Shown: positions 17,411-26,418 of the stretch, piece after piece | Position numbering within the stretch: position 1 is the stretch's first letter | Layout: every line of letters starts with the position of its first letter | DNA from: Alphaproteobacteria bacterium | GTDB taxonomy: Bacteria; Pseudomonadota; Alphaproteobacteria; Micavibrionales; Micavibrionaceae | Assembly: GCA_020443075.1 (NCBI GenBank) | Contig: JAGRIU010000024.1 | Location: forward strand, 1-44,067 | Reading direction: 5' to 3' | Length of the DNA stretch: 44,067 nucleotides | Translations under genes and position numbers: made by a program | The notes under the pieces: generated by a model | Databases searched by the model: none | The model's input: the letters and a program-made list of their open reading frames with translations, nothing else | What the model was told of the DNA's origin: nothing

Positions 17411-18052
17411 ATGAACGCTTTAAAACGCCGTGGTTTGATGTATGTACTCTCCTCCCCTTCGGGCGCTGGAAAAACCACAATCTCGCGCGCCATTCTCAAA
17501 AATAATGAGGACGTCACCGTATCCGTTTCCGCCACAACCCGCCCGCGCCGTGCCGGAGAAGTCCACGGACAGGACTATTACTTTGTCTCGACAGATGAAT
17601 TCCGCGAAATGATTGATCGCGGAGACATGCTCGAACATGCCAAAGTCTTCGATCATTATTACGGCACGCCCCGCGCCCCTGTCGAACAAGCGCTCTCGAA
17701 TGGCAAGGACGTTATTTTCGATATAGACTGGCAGGGCACACAAAAACTCTTTGAACTCGCCGCCGAAGACCTCGTGCGCGTTTTCATCCTGCCACCCTCG
17801 CGCAGCGCTCTGGAAAAACGCCTGCGCACCCGCTCGCGCGATACACTGGAAAGCGAAGAAGACATCAGAGGCCGCATGTCAAAAGCCGCCGACGAAATGT
17901 CGCACTATACCGAATATGATTATGTGATCATCAACCACGACATTGATCAGGCCACCGCCCAGGCCCAGCTCATATTGGACGCTGAACGCCTCAAACGCCG
18001 CCGCCTCTCAGGCCTCTCCGACTTCGTCCGCGGCCTTAAGGACGGTCTTTAG
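17411..18052 (+). CDS. gmk: Guanylate kinase
   Basis: This 213-residue enzyme phosphorylates GMP to GDP. The P-loop is SPSGAGKTT (15-23). The GMP-binding segment shows SVSATTRPRRAGEVHGQDYYF, FREMIDRGDMLEHAKVF and YYGTPRAPVE. DVIFDIDWQGTQKLFE carries the catalytic acid region and the lid is in RLRTRSRDTLESEEDIRGRM. Length is normal. In many Alphaproteobacteria gmk lies near rsmA and surA; here those genes converge on it from the other strand. Confidence 0.98.
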   Translation: MNALKRRGLMYVLSSPSGAGKTTISRAILKNNEDVTVSVSATTRPRRAGEVHGQDYYFVSTDEFREMIDRGDMLEHAKVFDHYYGTPRAPVEQALSNGKDVIFDIDWQGTQKLFELAAEDLVRVFILPPSRSALEKRLRTRSRDTLESEEDIRGRMSKAADEMSHYTEYDYVIINHDIDQATAQAQLILDAERLKRRRLSGLSDFVRGLKDGL

Positions 18053-18066
18053 AAAAAACCTGAAAA

Positions 18067-18495
18067 TCATCGTAAAAAATCGCAATCAACGCCTTCCACC
18101 TTTGCAAGCAGATCTCCGGCCATATAGGCTTCCAAGGTCTCAGCGTTATAAAGCTCTAAACTAGGCCCCGCCCCCAACAAAACAAGTGAATCTCTAGGCC
18201 CTACGCCCAGAATCTTCGCATGATCCCGCTCCAAAGCAAAAACACCGCTCCGGTCCGGCCTGAAAGGAAATTCGAACAACGGCCCCCGGACCTGCGCCCG
18301 AAAAAAATCAGCTTGCGTATCAGACATAATGCAAAGACGCAAAGGATCGCGCATCGGGAAAATAATATAGCGCCGGCGATCTCCCGCCTGACGAAACCGC
18401 GCATGCAAAGGCTGCGGCATTGCCACCCGGCCACGCCCGCCTAATTTCATAGAATAGCGATTGAAATATAAAGGGCCCTGATCGTGTACGTGCAT
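18067..18495 (-). CDS. MraZ-like / SpoVT-AbrB-type double-domain protein
   Basis: This 142-residue protein has two similar halves. KLGGRGRVAMPQPLHARFRQ resembles the first MraZ beta-hairpin (DxKGRxxIPxxxR). FALERDHAKILGVGPRDSLV followed by LLGAGPSLELYNAETLEAY closely matches the second MraZ half. MraZ is a ring-forming DNA-binding repressor of the division operon, but this copy is not next to rsmH or fts genes. Its loops differ and the first half lacks some consensus residues, so it may be a divergent paralogue. AGG lies 8 nt before the ATG. It follows rsmA by 49 nt and converges on gmk. Confidence 0.6.
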   Translation of the reverse strand: MHVHDQGPLYFNRYSMKLGGRGRVAMPQPLHARFRQAGDRRRYIIFPMRDPLRLCIMSDTQADFFRAQVRGPLFEFPFRPDRSGVFALERDHAKILGVGPRDSLVLLGAGPSLELYNAETLEAYMAGDLLAKVEGVDCDFLR

Positions 18496-18544
18496 ACAAA
18501 AAACCTACCTGAAAATACCCGGCATCTTAACCTAAAAACTTAAA

Positions 18545-19375
18545 TTATGTCAAAATTTGCGCCAGACGAATATAATCTGCAACACTCAAATCCTCCGCCC
18601 GCAAAGCCGGATCCAGCCCGCACGCCTCGACCGCGCCCATATAATCACGCAAGGAACTGCGGATCATCTTGCGCCGCTGCCCGAAAGCCGCCGCGGTCAA
18701 AGCCTCTACGACCTCAAAAGCCGGCGCATCGCCTTCCAAAACCCTCGACTTGAAATGCACGATCGAGGATTTTACCTTCGGCGGCGGTGTAAAAGCCGAT
18801 GGCGGCAAATCAAAAACCTTCCGGCAGTCACACAGCCACCCCGCCATCACCGAAAGCCGCCCATAGCTTTTCGATCCCGGCTGCGCCGTAATGCGCTGCG
18901 CCACCTCTTTTTGAAACATCAAACTCATGGATTGATAGGCCCCTGCACCCTGCATCCGGATCTGCCTGAGCCAACCCAACAGCAAGGGCGTGGCGATATT
19001 ATACGGCAGGTTCGCCACGATCACCCGAGGCTGCGCACACAGAGCCATTAAGTCCGTTTCCAGCGCATCGCCCTGCACGATCTCCAACCGTCCTTGCGCT
19101 GCCGTTTGCAAGTCCTGCAAAGCCGCCACCGCGCGCACATCATACTCGACCGCCCAGACCTTCTGCGCGCCTGCTCGCAGCAAAGAACGCGTCAGCCCAC
19201 CCGGCCCCGGCCCGATCTCAATCACATGCGCGCCCGTTAAATCTCCGGCACTGCGCGCAATTTTATCGGTCAAATTTTGATCAAGGAGAAAATTCTGCCC
19301 CAGCTTTTTTTCAGCCCGCAAACCATGGGCGGCAATCACCTCGCGCAGCGGCGGCAAAGAATGTAAATCGCTCAT
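18545..19375 (-). CDS. rsmA: 16S rRNA dimethyladenosine transferase RsmA (KsgA)
   Basis: This 276-residue SAM-dependent enzyme dimethylates two adjacent adenines near the 3' end of 16S rRNA. It shows LGQNFLLDQNLTDKIA, SAM motif EIGPGPGGLTRSLL (53-66), acidic VEYD, catalytic NLPYN (122-126) and the C-terminal SSIVHFKSR and FGQRRKMIRSSL segments. It is 33 nt downstream of surA on the same strand, a common alphaproteobacterial pairing; pdxA, often between them, is absent. Confidence 0.98.
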   Translation of the reverse strand: MSDLHSLPPLREVIAAHGLRAEKKLGQNFLLDQNLTDKIARSAGDLTGAHVIEIGPGPGGLTRSLLRAGAQKVWAVEYDVRAVAALQDLQTAAQGRLEIVQGDALETDLMALCAQPRVIVANLPYNIATPLLLGWLRQIRMQGAGAYQSMSLMFQKEVAQRITAQPGSKSYGRLSVMAGWLCDCRKVFDLPPSAFTPPPKVKSSIVHFKSRVLEGDAPAFEVVEALTAAAFGQRRKMIRSSLRDYMGAVEACGLDPALRAEDLSVADYIRLAQILT

Positions 19376-19408
19376 GTGCAGGCCATTTATCGAAGCGTAT
19401 TACAAATC

Positions 19409-20365
19409 CTAAGGCACCATGCGGTTATCAACATAAGCCTCGGACTTCAAATCCATAAAATACCGCCGCTGCGCACGATCCAGACGCTCGGTGCCGATCA
19501 TAGTCATCACATCCTCACGCGAAGGCATCGTTTCTTCGGAAATCCGGCGTTTATCCCGTAGCAACAAAAGATGAAAACCGGACAAAGTCCGCACAGGCGC
19601 ACTCAAATCACCTTTGCTCATCCCGGCCAAAACCTGATCCAGCTCTTCGGGCAACTGCCCTTGCTGGACCCAGCCCAAATTCCCGCCCTGCGGCGCACCG
19701 GCTGCTTTCGAGAACTGTTGAGCGATCTTGAAAAACGGCGCGCTTCCCTTGCGTATCTCGCGCTCCAGCTTCTGTGCCAAAGTGCGCACCTCAGCCTCCC
19801 CTCCCGCTTTTTCTACAGGCAAGAAAATTTCAGAAACCAGATATTCATCCTTACCGATATTGCTGTGCAGATAGTCCAGACGGCTATCAATATCGCTCTG
19901 AGAAACGCTGATTTGAGGACGCACGCGAACCTGAACAACTTTGGACCAGGCAATCTGTGAGCGAATCTGATCGCGCATCGTATTCGGGTCAATCCCGCTG
20001 CTCGCAATCATCTTCATAAATTGCTCGACCGGAACATTATTCTGCGCGGCAATCTGCGCAAAACCTTGCTGGATTTCATCAGGCATTACATCCAGACCCA
20101 TGCGCCGGGCTTCTTGCAGTCGGATAGCTTCGTCAATCAAAGACCCGGCGACTTGAGGAAAAAGCTGCGCCTGAATCTCCTGCGTAGGCGGTAATCCGGA
20201 AGAAATCATAATCAGCTTCATCCGCTCTTGCAGATCCGAACGCGTAACCACGCCGTCATTGACAACAATAGCCACACCGTCCGAACGCCCCTGCCCCGCA
20301 CCCGCGCTCAAAGCAACGCAACCCAAAGCAAAAACCAAAACCGTAAGAAAAGATAATAAACGCAA
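19409..20365 (-). CDS. surA: Periplasmic chaperone/peptidyl-prolyl isomerase SurA
   Basis: This 318-residue precursor has a signal peptide (1 to about 24), a SurA N-terminal chaperone domain (about 30-150: VAIVVNDGVVTRSDLQERM, FPQVAGSLIDEAIRLQEARR) and one parvulin domain (about 178-275: FFKIAQQFSKAAGAPQGGNL, then GWVQQGQLPEEL, LSGFHLLLLRDKR). It escorts outer-membrane proteins to the Bam complex. The start is a TTG at 20365 preceded by AGGAGG at 9 nt. That site lies within the last codons of the upstream reductase gene, so translation may be coupled. lptD, a frequent upstream neighbour, is not here. Confidence 0.95.
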   Translation of the reverse strand: MRLLSFLTVLVFALGCVALSAGAGQGRSDGVAIVVNDGVVTRSDLQERMKLIMISSGLPPTQEIQAQLFPQVAGSLIDEAIRLQEARRMGLDVMPDEIQQGFAQIAAQNNVPVEQFMKMIASSGIDPNTMRDQIRSQIAWSKVVQVRVRPQISVSQSDIDSRLDYLHSNIGKDEYLVSEIFLPVEKAGGEAEVRTLAQKLEREIRKGSAPFFKIAQQFSKAAGAPQGGNLGWVQQGQLPEELDQVLAGMSKGDLSAPVRTLSGFHLLLLRDKRRISEETMPSREDVMTMIGTERLDRAQRRYFMDLKSEAYVDNRMVP

Positions 20366-20370
20366 AGCTG

Positions 20371-21327
20371 TTAGGCCTCCTGAACTTTAGAAAAGCGCCC
20401 GCCGCGCCGATAGGTTTGCAAATAGACCGGCAGAATAACACTAAGCGCCGTTGGCTGAATTTCAAGATCCCCAAGCCGCAAAGCCCCCTCTTTAACAATG
20501 TTATCGCTCCTAAGCGACTCTACCTGATCCATCGTCAAGGGCGGGTTCGGCAAAAACCCCATAAAAAACGCCTGCATTTTTGCCGCCCAGAACGGCAAGG
20601 ACACAAGCGCCCGCACCCGCCCGGTCTGTTTAAACAAGCGCTCATAAATCTCTTTAAAAGTCAGAATCTCAGGCCCGCCCAGCTCGTAAATCTGCCCACG
20701 CGCCCGTGGCGCTTCCAAAACGCTCATCGCTGCCTCGGCCACATCCCCGACAAACACAGGCTGGAAACGCGTCTTGCCTCCGCCAATAAGCGGCAAAAAC
20801 GGCAAATAACGCGACATCTCGGCAAACATGTTAAAAAAATGATCGCCTTCGCCGAAAATCACGCTGGGCCGCAAAATCGTCGCTTGCGGAAAATTCTCTA
20901 ATACAGCCTTCTCTCCTGCAAACTTGGTCTTGGCATAGCGTGAAGTTCCAGCCTCTACCCCCAGCGCCGAAATATGCACCAAACGTTTCACCCCGCTTTG
21001 CGCGCATAGTGACGCAATGCTGCCCGGCAAATCGGTATGCAAGGCCTTGAAATTCCGCCCGCGCCCGCGCTGAAACAAAATCCCGATGCAGTTCACTACA
21101 TAATCGGACCCTTCGATCGCCCGCTGTACGCTCTGCGCATTACTGTAATCGCACGCCACAGGAACAACCTGCCCCGGATCGCCGCTGGGCTTAAGAAAAT
21201 AGGCCCGCTCGGGCACGCGCGTAGCCACCTTGACGATCACACCCCGGCGCGCCAATCCTCTGACAATCTGCCGCCCTAAAAATCCTGTCCCGCCAAAAAC
21301 GGTTGCCGTTTTGTAATGCTGGGCCAT
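20371..21327 (-). CDS. NAD(P)-binding protein of the complex I NDUFA9 family
   Basis: This 318-residue atypical short-chain dehydrogenase has the dinucleotide motif VFGGTGFLGRQIVRGLARRG near the N-terminus, HISALGVEAGTSRYAKTKFAGE, ATILRPSVIFGEGDHFFNMF and FQPVFVGDVAEA, matching the NDUFA9-like family of Alphaproteobacteria. In mitochondria NDUFA9 is an accessory complex I subunit. The bacterial role is unproven. I chose ATG 21327 (AGG 5 nt upstream); a GTG at 21333 is possible. It is first in the minus-strand run with surA and rsmA. Confidence 0.9.
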   Translation of the reverse strand: MAQHYKTATVFGGTGFLGRQIVRGLARRGVIVKVATRVPERAYFLKPSGDPGQVVPVACDYSNAQSVQRAIEGSDYVVNCIGILFQRGRGRNFKALHTDLPGSIASLCAQSGVKRLVHISALGVEAGTSRYAKTKFAGEKAVLENFPQATILRPSVIFGEGDHFFNMFAEMSRYLPFLPLIGGGKTRFQPVFVGDVAEAAMSVLEAPRARGQIYELGGPEILTFKEIYERLFKQTGRVRALVSLPFWAAKMQAFFMGFLPNPPLTMDQVESLRSDNIVKEGALRLGDLEIQPTALSVILPVYLQTYRRGGRFSKVQEA

Positions 21328-21440
21328 AAGCACCTAATCCTTCTTAAATATAAATATCAGCGCGCTCCATCTTAAGGCGGTGAAAAATCGAAGTCGAGAG
21401 GAATTATCCCTTGCGCAAGTCCGAACGGCCCAAAACGTCA

Positions 21441-21478
21441 AAAGAAAAAGCGAAGATCTCTAAAACAGATCTCCGCTT
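21441..21478 (-). terminator. Rho-independent terminator after the 21.5-kb hypothetical gene
   Basis: Read on the minus strand, GCGGAGATCT and AGATCTTCGC form a 10-bp stem with one G-U pair and a 7-nt loop (21450-21476). It is followed by TTTTTCTTTT. It lies about 45 nt past the stop of the 99-residue hypothetical gene and insulates the NDUFA9-surA-rsmA run. Confidence 0.8.
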
Positions 21479-21520
21479 GCAATACAGTCTTTTGAAATTG
21501 GATGTAGTGTAGTTAAAGAG

Positions 21521-21820
21521 CTACCGATCCTCCATCATCGCCTTGAGCTCTAAGGCCACTTTGGCCGGATCGGTGTTTTGGATGCGCGCCCGCGCCTGTT
21601 CCATCGGCGAATTTTGCTTCCGCGCCATAGCCTCGGCTATGCGGTCAAGCACGTCTTCTCCGATATGCGCCCGGGCAACGCGCACATTCTCAAGAGCCTG
21701 CGCACGCAAAGCGTCCCCCGCAAATCCTTGATGCTTTCCCCCTGAACAACTCTTCTGAAGGTCTTGCGCCTTCTTAGACTTGGTTGTTTTCTTGTTTTTA
21801 TTTTTTGTGCCCCAAAACAT
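21521..21820 (-). CDS. Small conserved hypothetical protein
   Basis: This 99-residue protein has a very basic N-terminus (GTKNKNKKTTKSKKAQDL) and a helical C-terminus (ENVRVARAHIGEDVLDRIAE, KVALELKAMMEDR). I recall alphaproteobacterial proteins of the same pattern (Ala-rich helix, IGEE..., closing LK...ED), but without a function. The basic tail suggests nucleic-acid or membrane-surface contact. A good terminator follows. Its ribosome site is weak. Confidence in the gene is fair; the function is unknown. Confidence 0.65.
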   Translation of the reverse strand: MFWGTKNKNKKTTKSKKAQDLQKSCSGGKHQGFAGDALRAQALENVRVARAHIGEDVLDRIAEAMARKQNSPMEQARARIQNTDPAKVALELKAMMEDR

Positions 21821-21900
21821 GCTTCTATCATGCCCGAAGAGCCTTAAAGAGATGTAAAAAATAGATTGGATTTTATACGAAAGTTTTCACGTAAAATTGA

Positions 21901-22347
21901 TCAGCGAAAACCGTCATGACGCAGCGAATCGTTACAACCTTCGAAATGCTCAATCGGATCACCGTCAGGATAACGCGGCCGCTCAACCCACCCGCATGGA
22001 GGGTGCGAAGCCACGGAGTGTTGAACGGATAGAGAAGAATCGACCGACTCATAAGCCACTGTCCGCAAATGATGTTTTGAACCCCCCTCAGAAGAACGCT
22101 GCAAACGATCAAGCGCCGCAGAACGATCATCAAGAGCGCTGCTATACTCTGGCTGGGAATCCGCAACCGCCTGCACGCGTCTTTCAAACTCCGCCCGCAA
22201 AGCCAGATCGTCTCCAGATTGCCAAGCCTCGAAATGGGTTCCGTAAACACCCACCCCTACCGCAGCCACAGCCACAAAAACCGCAGCCGCCATCCTCCTT
22301 TTAAAGGACCCGTCGAAATGTGCTTTTTTCCGCTCCACTGCCAACAA
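21901..22347 (-). CDS. Hypothetical single-pass membrane protein
   Basis: This 148-residue protein starts at a TTG 5 nt after AGGA. It has a basic cytosolic N-terminus (ERKKAHFDGSFKRR), one transmembrane helix at about 19-36 (MAAAVFVAVAAVGVGVYG) and a polar extracytoplasmic remainder with two Cys. No family is recognised. An ATG at residue 19 touches an AGGAGG and is a less likely start. A minus-strand promoter lies 42 nt upstream. Its 3' end lies about 80 nt before the 99-residue hypothetical gene. Confidence 0.6.
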   Translation of the reverse strand: MLAVERKKAHFDGSFKRRMAAAVFVAVAAVGVGVYGTHFEAWQSGDDLALRAEFERRVQAVADSQPEYSSALDDRSAALDRLQRSSEGGSKHHLRTVAYESVDSSLSVQHSVASHPPCGWVERPRYPDGDPIEHFEGCNDSLRHDGFR

Positions 22348-22388
22348 CTTGTTCCTGTTTAATTTTATAAAAAGAAAATATGAAACGT

Positions 22389-22417
22389 TTTGTATCTATT
22401 TATAAAACAAGACGCAA
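22389..22417 (-). promoter_or_regulatory. Candidate promoter for the membrane hypothetical gene
   Basis: On the minus strand TTGCGT (22417-22412), a 17-nt spacer and TACAAA (22394-22389) form a sigma70-like promoter. Transcription would begin near 22382, about 35 nt before the TTG start. Confidence 0.45.
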
Positions 22418-22472
22418 GAAAAAGAAAGAAAACAGGCTAATATATAAACAAAAAGAACCCGTCACACAAAAA

Positions 22473-22501
22473 TTGACATAACTTAAAACTTCGGATAAAA
22501 A
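22473..22501 (+). promoter_or_regulatory. Candidate promoter for the 22.5-kb orphan gene (leaderless)
   Basis: A perfect TTGACA (22473-22478), a 17-nt spacer and TAAAAA (22496-22501) place the start of transcription at or next to the ATG at 22508, and no ribosome site is visible. The first 20 nt match the promoter at 29496 at 17 positions. Confidence 0.55.
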
Positions 22502-22507
22502 ACGTGT

Positions 22508-22882
22508 ATGGCTAAAAAACCACATAAATCAACTGAAATCGAAGACGTCTTGGAAAGCAGCGAAGCATCTAGCATCGCTGTATTAAAAGGACAAAAAGTC
22601 AAAAAGTTGTTGCGCCATTTCAACCCAGCCGCTACACGCCTCAGCAAAATAGGAATACTCACACCGCAACAGGCAGAAGAACAAAATACTAAAAAAGCCG
22701 TTGAACTCTGCATCATCAGAATTTTCGCCGCCGCCGTTTTAGAAGATTTAGAAAGCTATGATGAAAATACTTTAAACCTAAGGGCGCTTTGTACTTTAAA
22801 AACAGTACCAAAATCAGACGTAAATGCCGCCATTGAAGAAATCATAGACGCAGCAGAAAACGCCCCGCGTCTCAACCAATAA
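22508..22882 (+). CDS. Hypothetical all-helical protein
   Basis: This 124-residue hydrophilic protein appears almost entirely helical (IEDVLESSEASSIAVLKGQK, AVELCIIRIFAAAVLEDLES, KSDVNAAIEEIIDAAENAP). It has no signal peptide and no recognised domain. Codon use is more AT-rich than in the adjacent fadJ-type gene. It lies alone between a divergent membrane hypothetical and the convergent beta-oxidation operon (14-nt gap). A strong promoter sits directly at the start codon, suggesting a leaderless message. Function unknown. Confidence 0.65.
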   Translation: MAKKPHKSTEIEDVLESSEASSIAVLKGQKVKKLLRHFNPAATRLSKIGILTPQQAEEQNTKKAVELCIIRIFAAAVLEDLESYDENTLNLRALCTLKTVPKSDVNAAIEEIIDAAENAPRLNQ

Positions 22883-22896
22883 GGCTATTAAAAGCA

Positions 22897-25290
22897 CTAA
22901 TTCCGCAGCGGCTTACCCGTATCCAGCATATGCTCGATCCGGTCCATCGTGCCTTCATGCCGCAACAGCTTCATAAATTCCGATAGCTCCAGCTTCAAAA
23001 GCTCATCCTCGCTGAGCGGTTCAGTAACATCACGCGCGCCGCCCGTCAAAACGCTGGCCAGATGCGATGACACAACAACATCATACGGTGTTGCCTTACC
23101 CGACTTGCGCAAATCCGCCACCGCCATATCCAGCGCCAGCTTACCCGTTGCCCCCGGCAAGCGGATATTTTCGATCTTTTGCGGCGCTTCATACCCTTCC
23201 GCCAAAGCCAAGGCCCGCGCTTTTGCATCATAGAGCAAACGATCGCGGTTCATGCTGACCCCGTCGCTTTCGCGCAAATACCCGATATCAATCGCCTCGA
23301 ATGCGCTTTTAGCCACCGTCGCCACGCCGATCGTTTCAAACGCTTTGCGCGGCGCGCCCATCGGCGTCGTATCCGGAGAGAACCAGATACGTTTTTCATC
23401 AACCGCCGCCGCATTCTCTTTATACGCCGCACGCTCACGTTCCTGGAATCGCAGGATCATCTCCTTGCACCCGCCCCAGCCCGGAATCAGGCCGACCCCG
23501 ACCTCGACCAGCCCGCAATAAGTCTCCGCATGCGCCTGCACCGCATCCGAAGCCAGCAAAATCTCGCACCCGCCCCCCAGCGCCATACCGCTCGGAGCGC
23601 TCACGACCGGGAAGGACGCATATTTAAGATCCATGAAAACCTTTTGCCCCGTAGCGACAAAATTCTCCACCTGCGCCCACATCGCGATATTGATCATAAA
23701 CACCGCCAGCCCCAAATTGGCCCCGGCGGAAAAATGCGAGGCCTCGTTATAGACCACCAGCGCTTTGTAATCCTCGGACCCTTCAATCATCTTCGTAACC
23801 TTGGACAGCATCTCGAACGTGCCCTCGTCGAACGTGTTCATCTTCGACGTATGCTCGAAACACAAAGCCCCGTCACCGATATCCCAAACGCTCGCACTAC
23901 CGTTTTTCGCCACAGGTTCGCTCGCCAGCTTGATATCACGCAGCAAAAGCACGCCTTCCGGCCGCTCAACCGGATGGTATTTGCCATCCGTGCCAAAGAA
24001 CTGCCGCGCGCCGTCCTCGACTTTATAGAACGTGCCCTCGCCAACCTTCTTCAAAATTTCCGGAACCGCAAGACCATCCGCTTTCAGCTTCTCCGCAAAC
24101 CACGCCGGGCCCAGCGCGTCGATCATCTCGAACGGACCGGATTTCCAGTTATAGCCGAGCTTCATCCCCTCATCGATATCGTGAATCGTATCGGCAATCT
24201 CGCCCACCAGAGACGCCGCATAGGCCAAAGTCTGCTTGAGCACCGCCCACGCATAGCGCCCGCCCTCGTCATCCGTTTCCACCACGGCGCGCAGGCCCGC
24301 CTTGCCAGCCGTCACACTGGCCAGCTTCGGCTTATCCGCTTTTGCATACTGATCTTCGCTAAACGCATCCACCTGCAAAGCCAGCGCCTGCTTTTCCTTC
24401 TTCGCCGCCGCATCGGGATTGAGGCGGTAAAACCCGCCTTTGCCCTTACGGCCCGTATAGCCGGCCTCGATCATCCCGTGCACGAATTTATGATCAACAA
24501 AAAGATCGCGGTAGGCATCGCCCTTCGGCAACGTCGAAAGCAGCGAAGCCGAGAGCTTCGGCATCAAATCAATCCCGACCAGATCGATCAGACCGAACAC
24601 GCCCGTTTTGGGAATCCCCACCGGCTTGCTCATCACCGCATCGGCCACTTCGACCGAGACGCCCTGCGCCAGCGCCTCATTCACCCCGGCGGTCAACCAA
24701 AACACACCCAGCCTGTTGGCGATAAAGCCCGGCGTATCGTGACAACGCACCACGCCCTTACCCAGCCTCACATCACAAATTGCGGCGATCGTTTCCACCG
24801 CCTCTTTGCGGGTTTTTTCACCCACCACCAATTCCAAAAGGCGCATATAACGCGGCGGATTGAAAAAGTGGGTAATCATGAAATCCTTGGCGAAACTGTC
24901 CGGCTGCCCCTCCACCAGCTTGTGCAGCGGAATCGTCGAGGTGTTCGAGCTGACAATAGAGCCTTTTTTGCGCGCTTTCTCCAGCTTCTCGTAAGTCGCG
25001 TGCTTGATCTTCAAATCCTCCAGCACCACCTCGATAATCCAGTCGCAGTCTTTGAGGAGGTTCAAATCATCCTCAAGATTGCCCGTCGTAATCAGCTTCG
25101 CATTGGACTTGCGCATAAACGGCGCCGGATCGGTCTTCAACATCCGCGCCACCGCATCCTTCGCCAGATCTTTCTCCGGTAATTTAATATCAAGCAACAC
25201 CACAGGCAGACCCGCATTCGCCACCTGCGCAGCAATCCCGCTGCCCATCACACCAGAGCCTATAACGGCAACTTTTTTAATCTCTGTCAT
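22897..25290 (-). CDS. 3-hydroxyacyl-CoA dehydrogenase / enoyl-CoA hydratase fusion (FadN/FadJ-like)
   Basis: This 797-residue bifunctional beta-oxidation enzyme has the dehydrogenase first. NAD motif GSGVMGSGIA is at 11-20, the catalytic His141/Glu153 pair lies in ITHFFNPPRYMRLLELV, and the second helical HAD domain runs to about 440. The hydratase/isomerase part (about 465-660) has HFSAGANLGLA, GMALGGGCEILLASD (oxyanion loop) and GLVEVGVGLIPGWGG. This domain order resembles FadN rather than E. coli FadB. Its ATG directly abuts the thiolase stop, with GAGG inside the thiolase end, so the two are coupled. Confidence 0.95.
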   Translation of the reverse strand: MTEIKKVAVIGSGVMGSGIAAQVANAGLPVVLLDIKLPEKDLAKDAVARMLKTDPAPFMRKSNAKLITTGNLEDDLNLLKDCDWIIEVVLEDLKIKHATYEKLEKARKKGSIVSSNTSTIPLHKLVEGQPDSFAKDFMITHFFNPPRYMRLLELVVGEKTRKEAVETIAAICDVRLGKGVVRCHDTPGFIANRLGVFWLTAGVNEALAQGVSVEVADAVMSKPVGIPKTGVFGLIDLVGIDLMPKLSASLLSTLPKGDAYRDLFVDHKFVHGMIEAGYTGRKGKGGFYRLNPDAAAKKEKQALALQVDAFSEDQYAKADKPKLASVTAGKAGLRAVVETDDEGGRYAWAVLKQTLAYAASLVGEIADTIHDIDEGMKLGYNWKSGPFEMIDALGPAWFAEKLKADGLAVPEILKKVGEGTFYKVEDGARQFFGTDGKYHPVERPEGVLLLRDIKLASEPVAKNGSASVWDIGDGALCFEHTSKMNTFDEGTFEMLSKVTKMIEGSEDYKALVVYNEASHFSAGANLGLAVFMINIAMWAQVENFVATGQKVFMDLKYASFPVVSAPSGMALGGGCEILLASDAVQAHAETYCGLVEVGVGLIPGWGGCKEMILRFQERERAAYKENAAAVDEKRIWFSPDTTPMGAPRKAFETIGVATVAKSAFEAIDIGYLRESDGVSMNRDRLLYDAKARALALAEGYEAPQKIENIRLPGATGKLALDMAVADLRKSGKATPYDVVVSSHLASVLTGGARDVTEPLSEDELLKLELSEFMKLLRHEGTMDRIEHMLDTGKPLRN

Positions 25291-26418
25291 TTACACAGCC
25301 TCCAGCACCGTGGCCACGCCCTGCCCGCCGCCGATACACATCGTGGCCAGCGCGTATTTGGCCCCCTCACGTTTCAGCAAGCTCGCCGCTTTACCGGTAA
25401 TCCGCGCGCCGGACGTGCCCAGCGGATGTCCCAAAGCAATCGCCCCGCCATCCAGATTAACCTTCTTTACATCCACGCCCAGCTCTTTGAGCACCGACAG
25501 TGACTGCGCCGCGAACGCCTCGTTCAGCTCCCACAGATCAATATCGTCGATCTTAAGCCCCGCACGCTCCAACGCTTTTTTCACTGCCGGCACCGGCCCG
25601 ATACCCATAATTTCGGCCTTGCAACCCGCTACGGAAACCGATTTAATCCGCGCCAGTTTCTCCAAACCATGCTTATCCGCATACTCTTCGCTGGCGACAA
25701 TCACCGCCGCGCTGCCATCCGTCAAAGGCGAAGAGGTCCCCGCCGTCACGCTGCCATCTTCCCTAAAAGCAGGCTTTAAACCCGCCAGCCCTTCCAGCGT
25801 CGAATCCCCGCGAATCGTTCCATCCGCGCTCACATCGCCAATGGCCACAATCTCGTCATCAAACTTGCCGTCCGCCGCCGCCTTAGCGGCCTTCTGGTGC
25901 GAAGCCAGCGCGAATGCGTCTTGCTCCTCGCGGCTAATCTTGTATTGATCGGCCAGATTTTCCGCCGTCTCGCCCATGCTCATGTAGGCTTGCGGGTATT
26001 CACCGTAAATCGCCGGATTAGGCATTGGATTAAACCCGCCCATCGGAATCCGGCTCATGCTTTCCACGCCCGCAGCCACGAACACCTCACCCGCGCCCAT
26101 CTGAATTTGACCCGCCGCATAGTGAATCGCGCTCATCGACGAGCCGCAGAAGCGGTTCACCGTCATCCCCGCAACACTGATCGGAAGCCCCGCATGCCCG
26201 GCCACCAGCCGCGCGATGTTAAAACCCTGCTCGGCCTCCGGAAATGCGCAGCCCATGATGAGATCTTCAATATCCTCACCCTTAACCCCGGCCGATTCGA
26301 CCAGCGCCCGCACCACCGCCGCCGCCATATCGTCCGGCCGCACGCCCGCCAAAGCGCCCTTCCCCGCAAAATGCATAGGGGAACGTTTAAAACCACACAG
26401 GACAACCGGCTTATGCAT
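25291..26418 (-). CDS. Acetyl-CoA C-acyltransferase (thiolase, FadA type)
   Basis: This 375-residue thiolase cleaves 3-ketoacyl-CoA in the last step of beta-oxidation. The acyl-accepting Cys91 is in VNRFCGSSMSA, the base His331 in LGHPLGTSGAR and the second Cys361 in MCIGGGQGVA. GVESMSRIPMGG and WELNEAFAAQ are further signatures. AAGGAG lies 6 nt before the ATG. It is first in a two-gene minus-strand operon with the dehydrogenase/hydratase. Confidence 0.96.
   Translation of the reverse strand: MHKPVVLCGFKRSPMHFAGKGALAGVRPDDMAAAVVRALVESAGVKGEDIEDLIMGCAFPEAEQGFNIARLVAGHAGLPISVAGMTVNRFCGSSMSAIHYAAGQIQMGAGEVFVAAGVESMSRIPMGGFNPMPNPAIYGEYPQAYMSMGETAENLADQYKISREEQDAFALASHQKAAKAAADGKFDDEIVAIGDVSADGTIRGDSTLEGLAGLKPAFREDGSVTAGTSSPLTDGSAAVIVASEEYADKHGLEKLARIKSVSVAGCKAEIMGIGPVPAVKKALERAGLKIDDIDLWELNEAFAAQSLSVLKELGVDVKKVNLDGGAIALGHPLGTSGARITGKAASLLKREGAKYALATMCIGGGQGVATVLEAV

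Noticed and set aside
23179..25182. A 667-codon open frame on the + strand
   Set aside because: It lies antisense to the well-supported dehydrogenase/hydratase gene, reads as Arg/His-rich low-quality protein and has no family motif; it is a codon-bias shadow.
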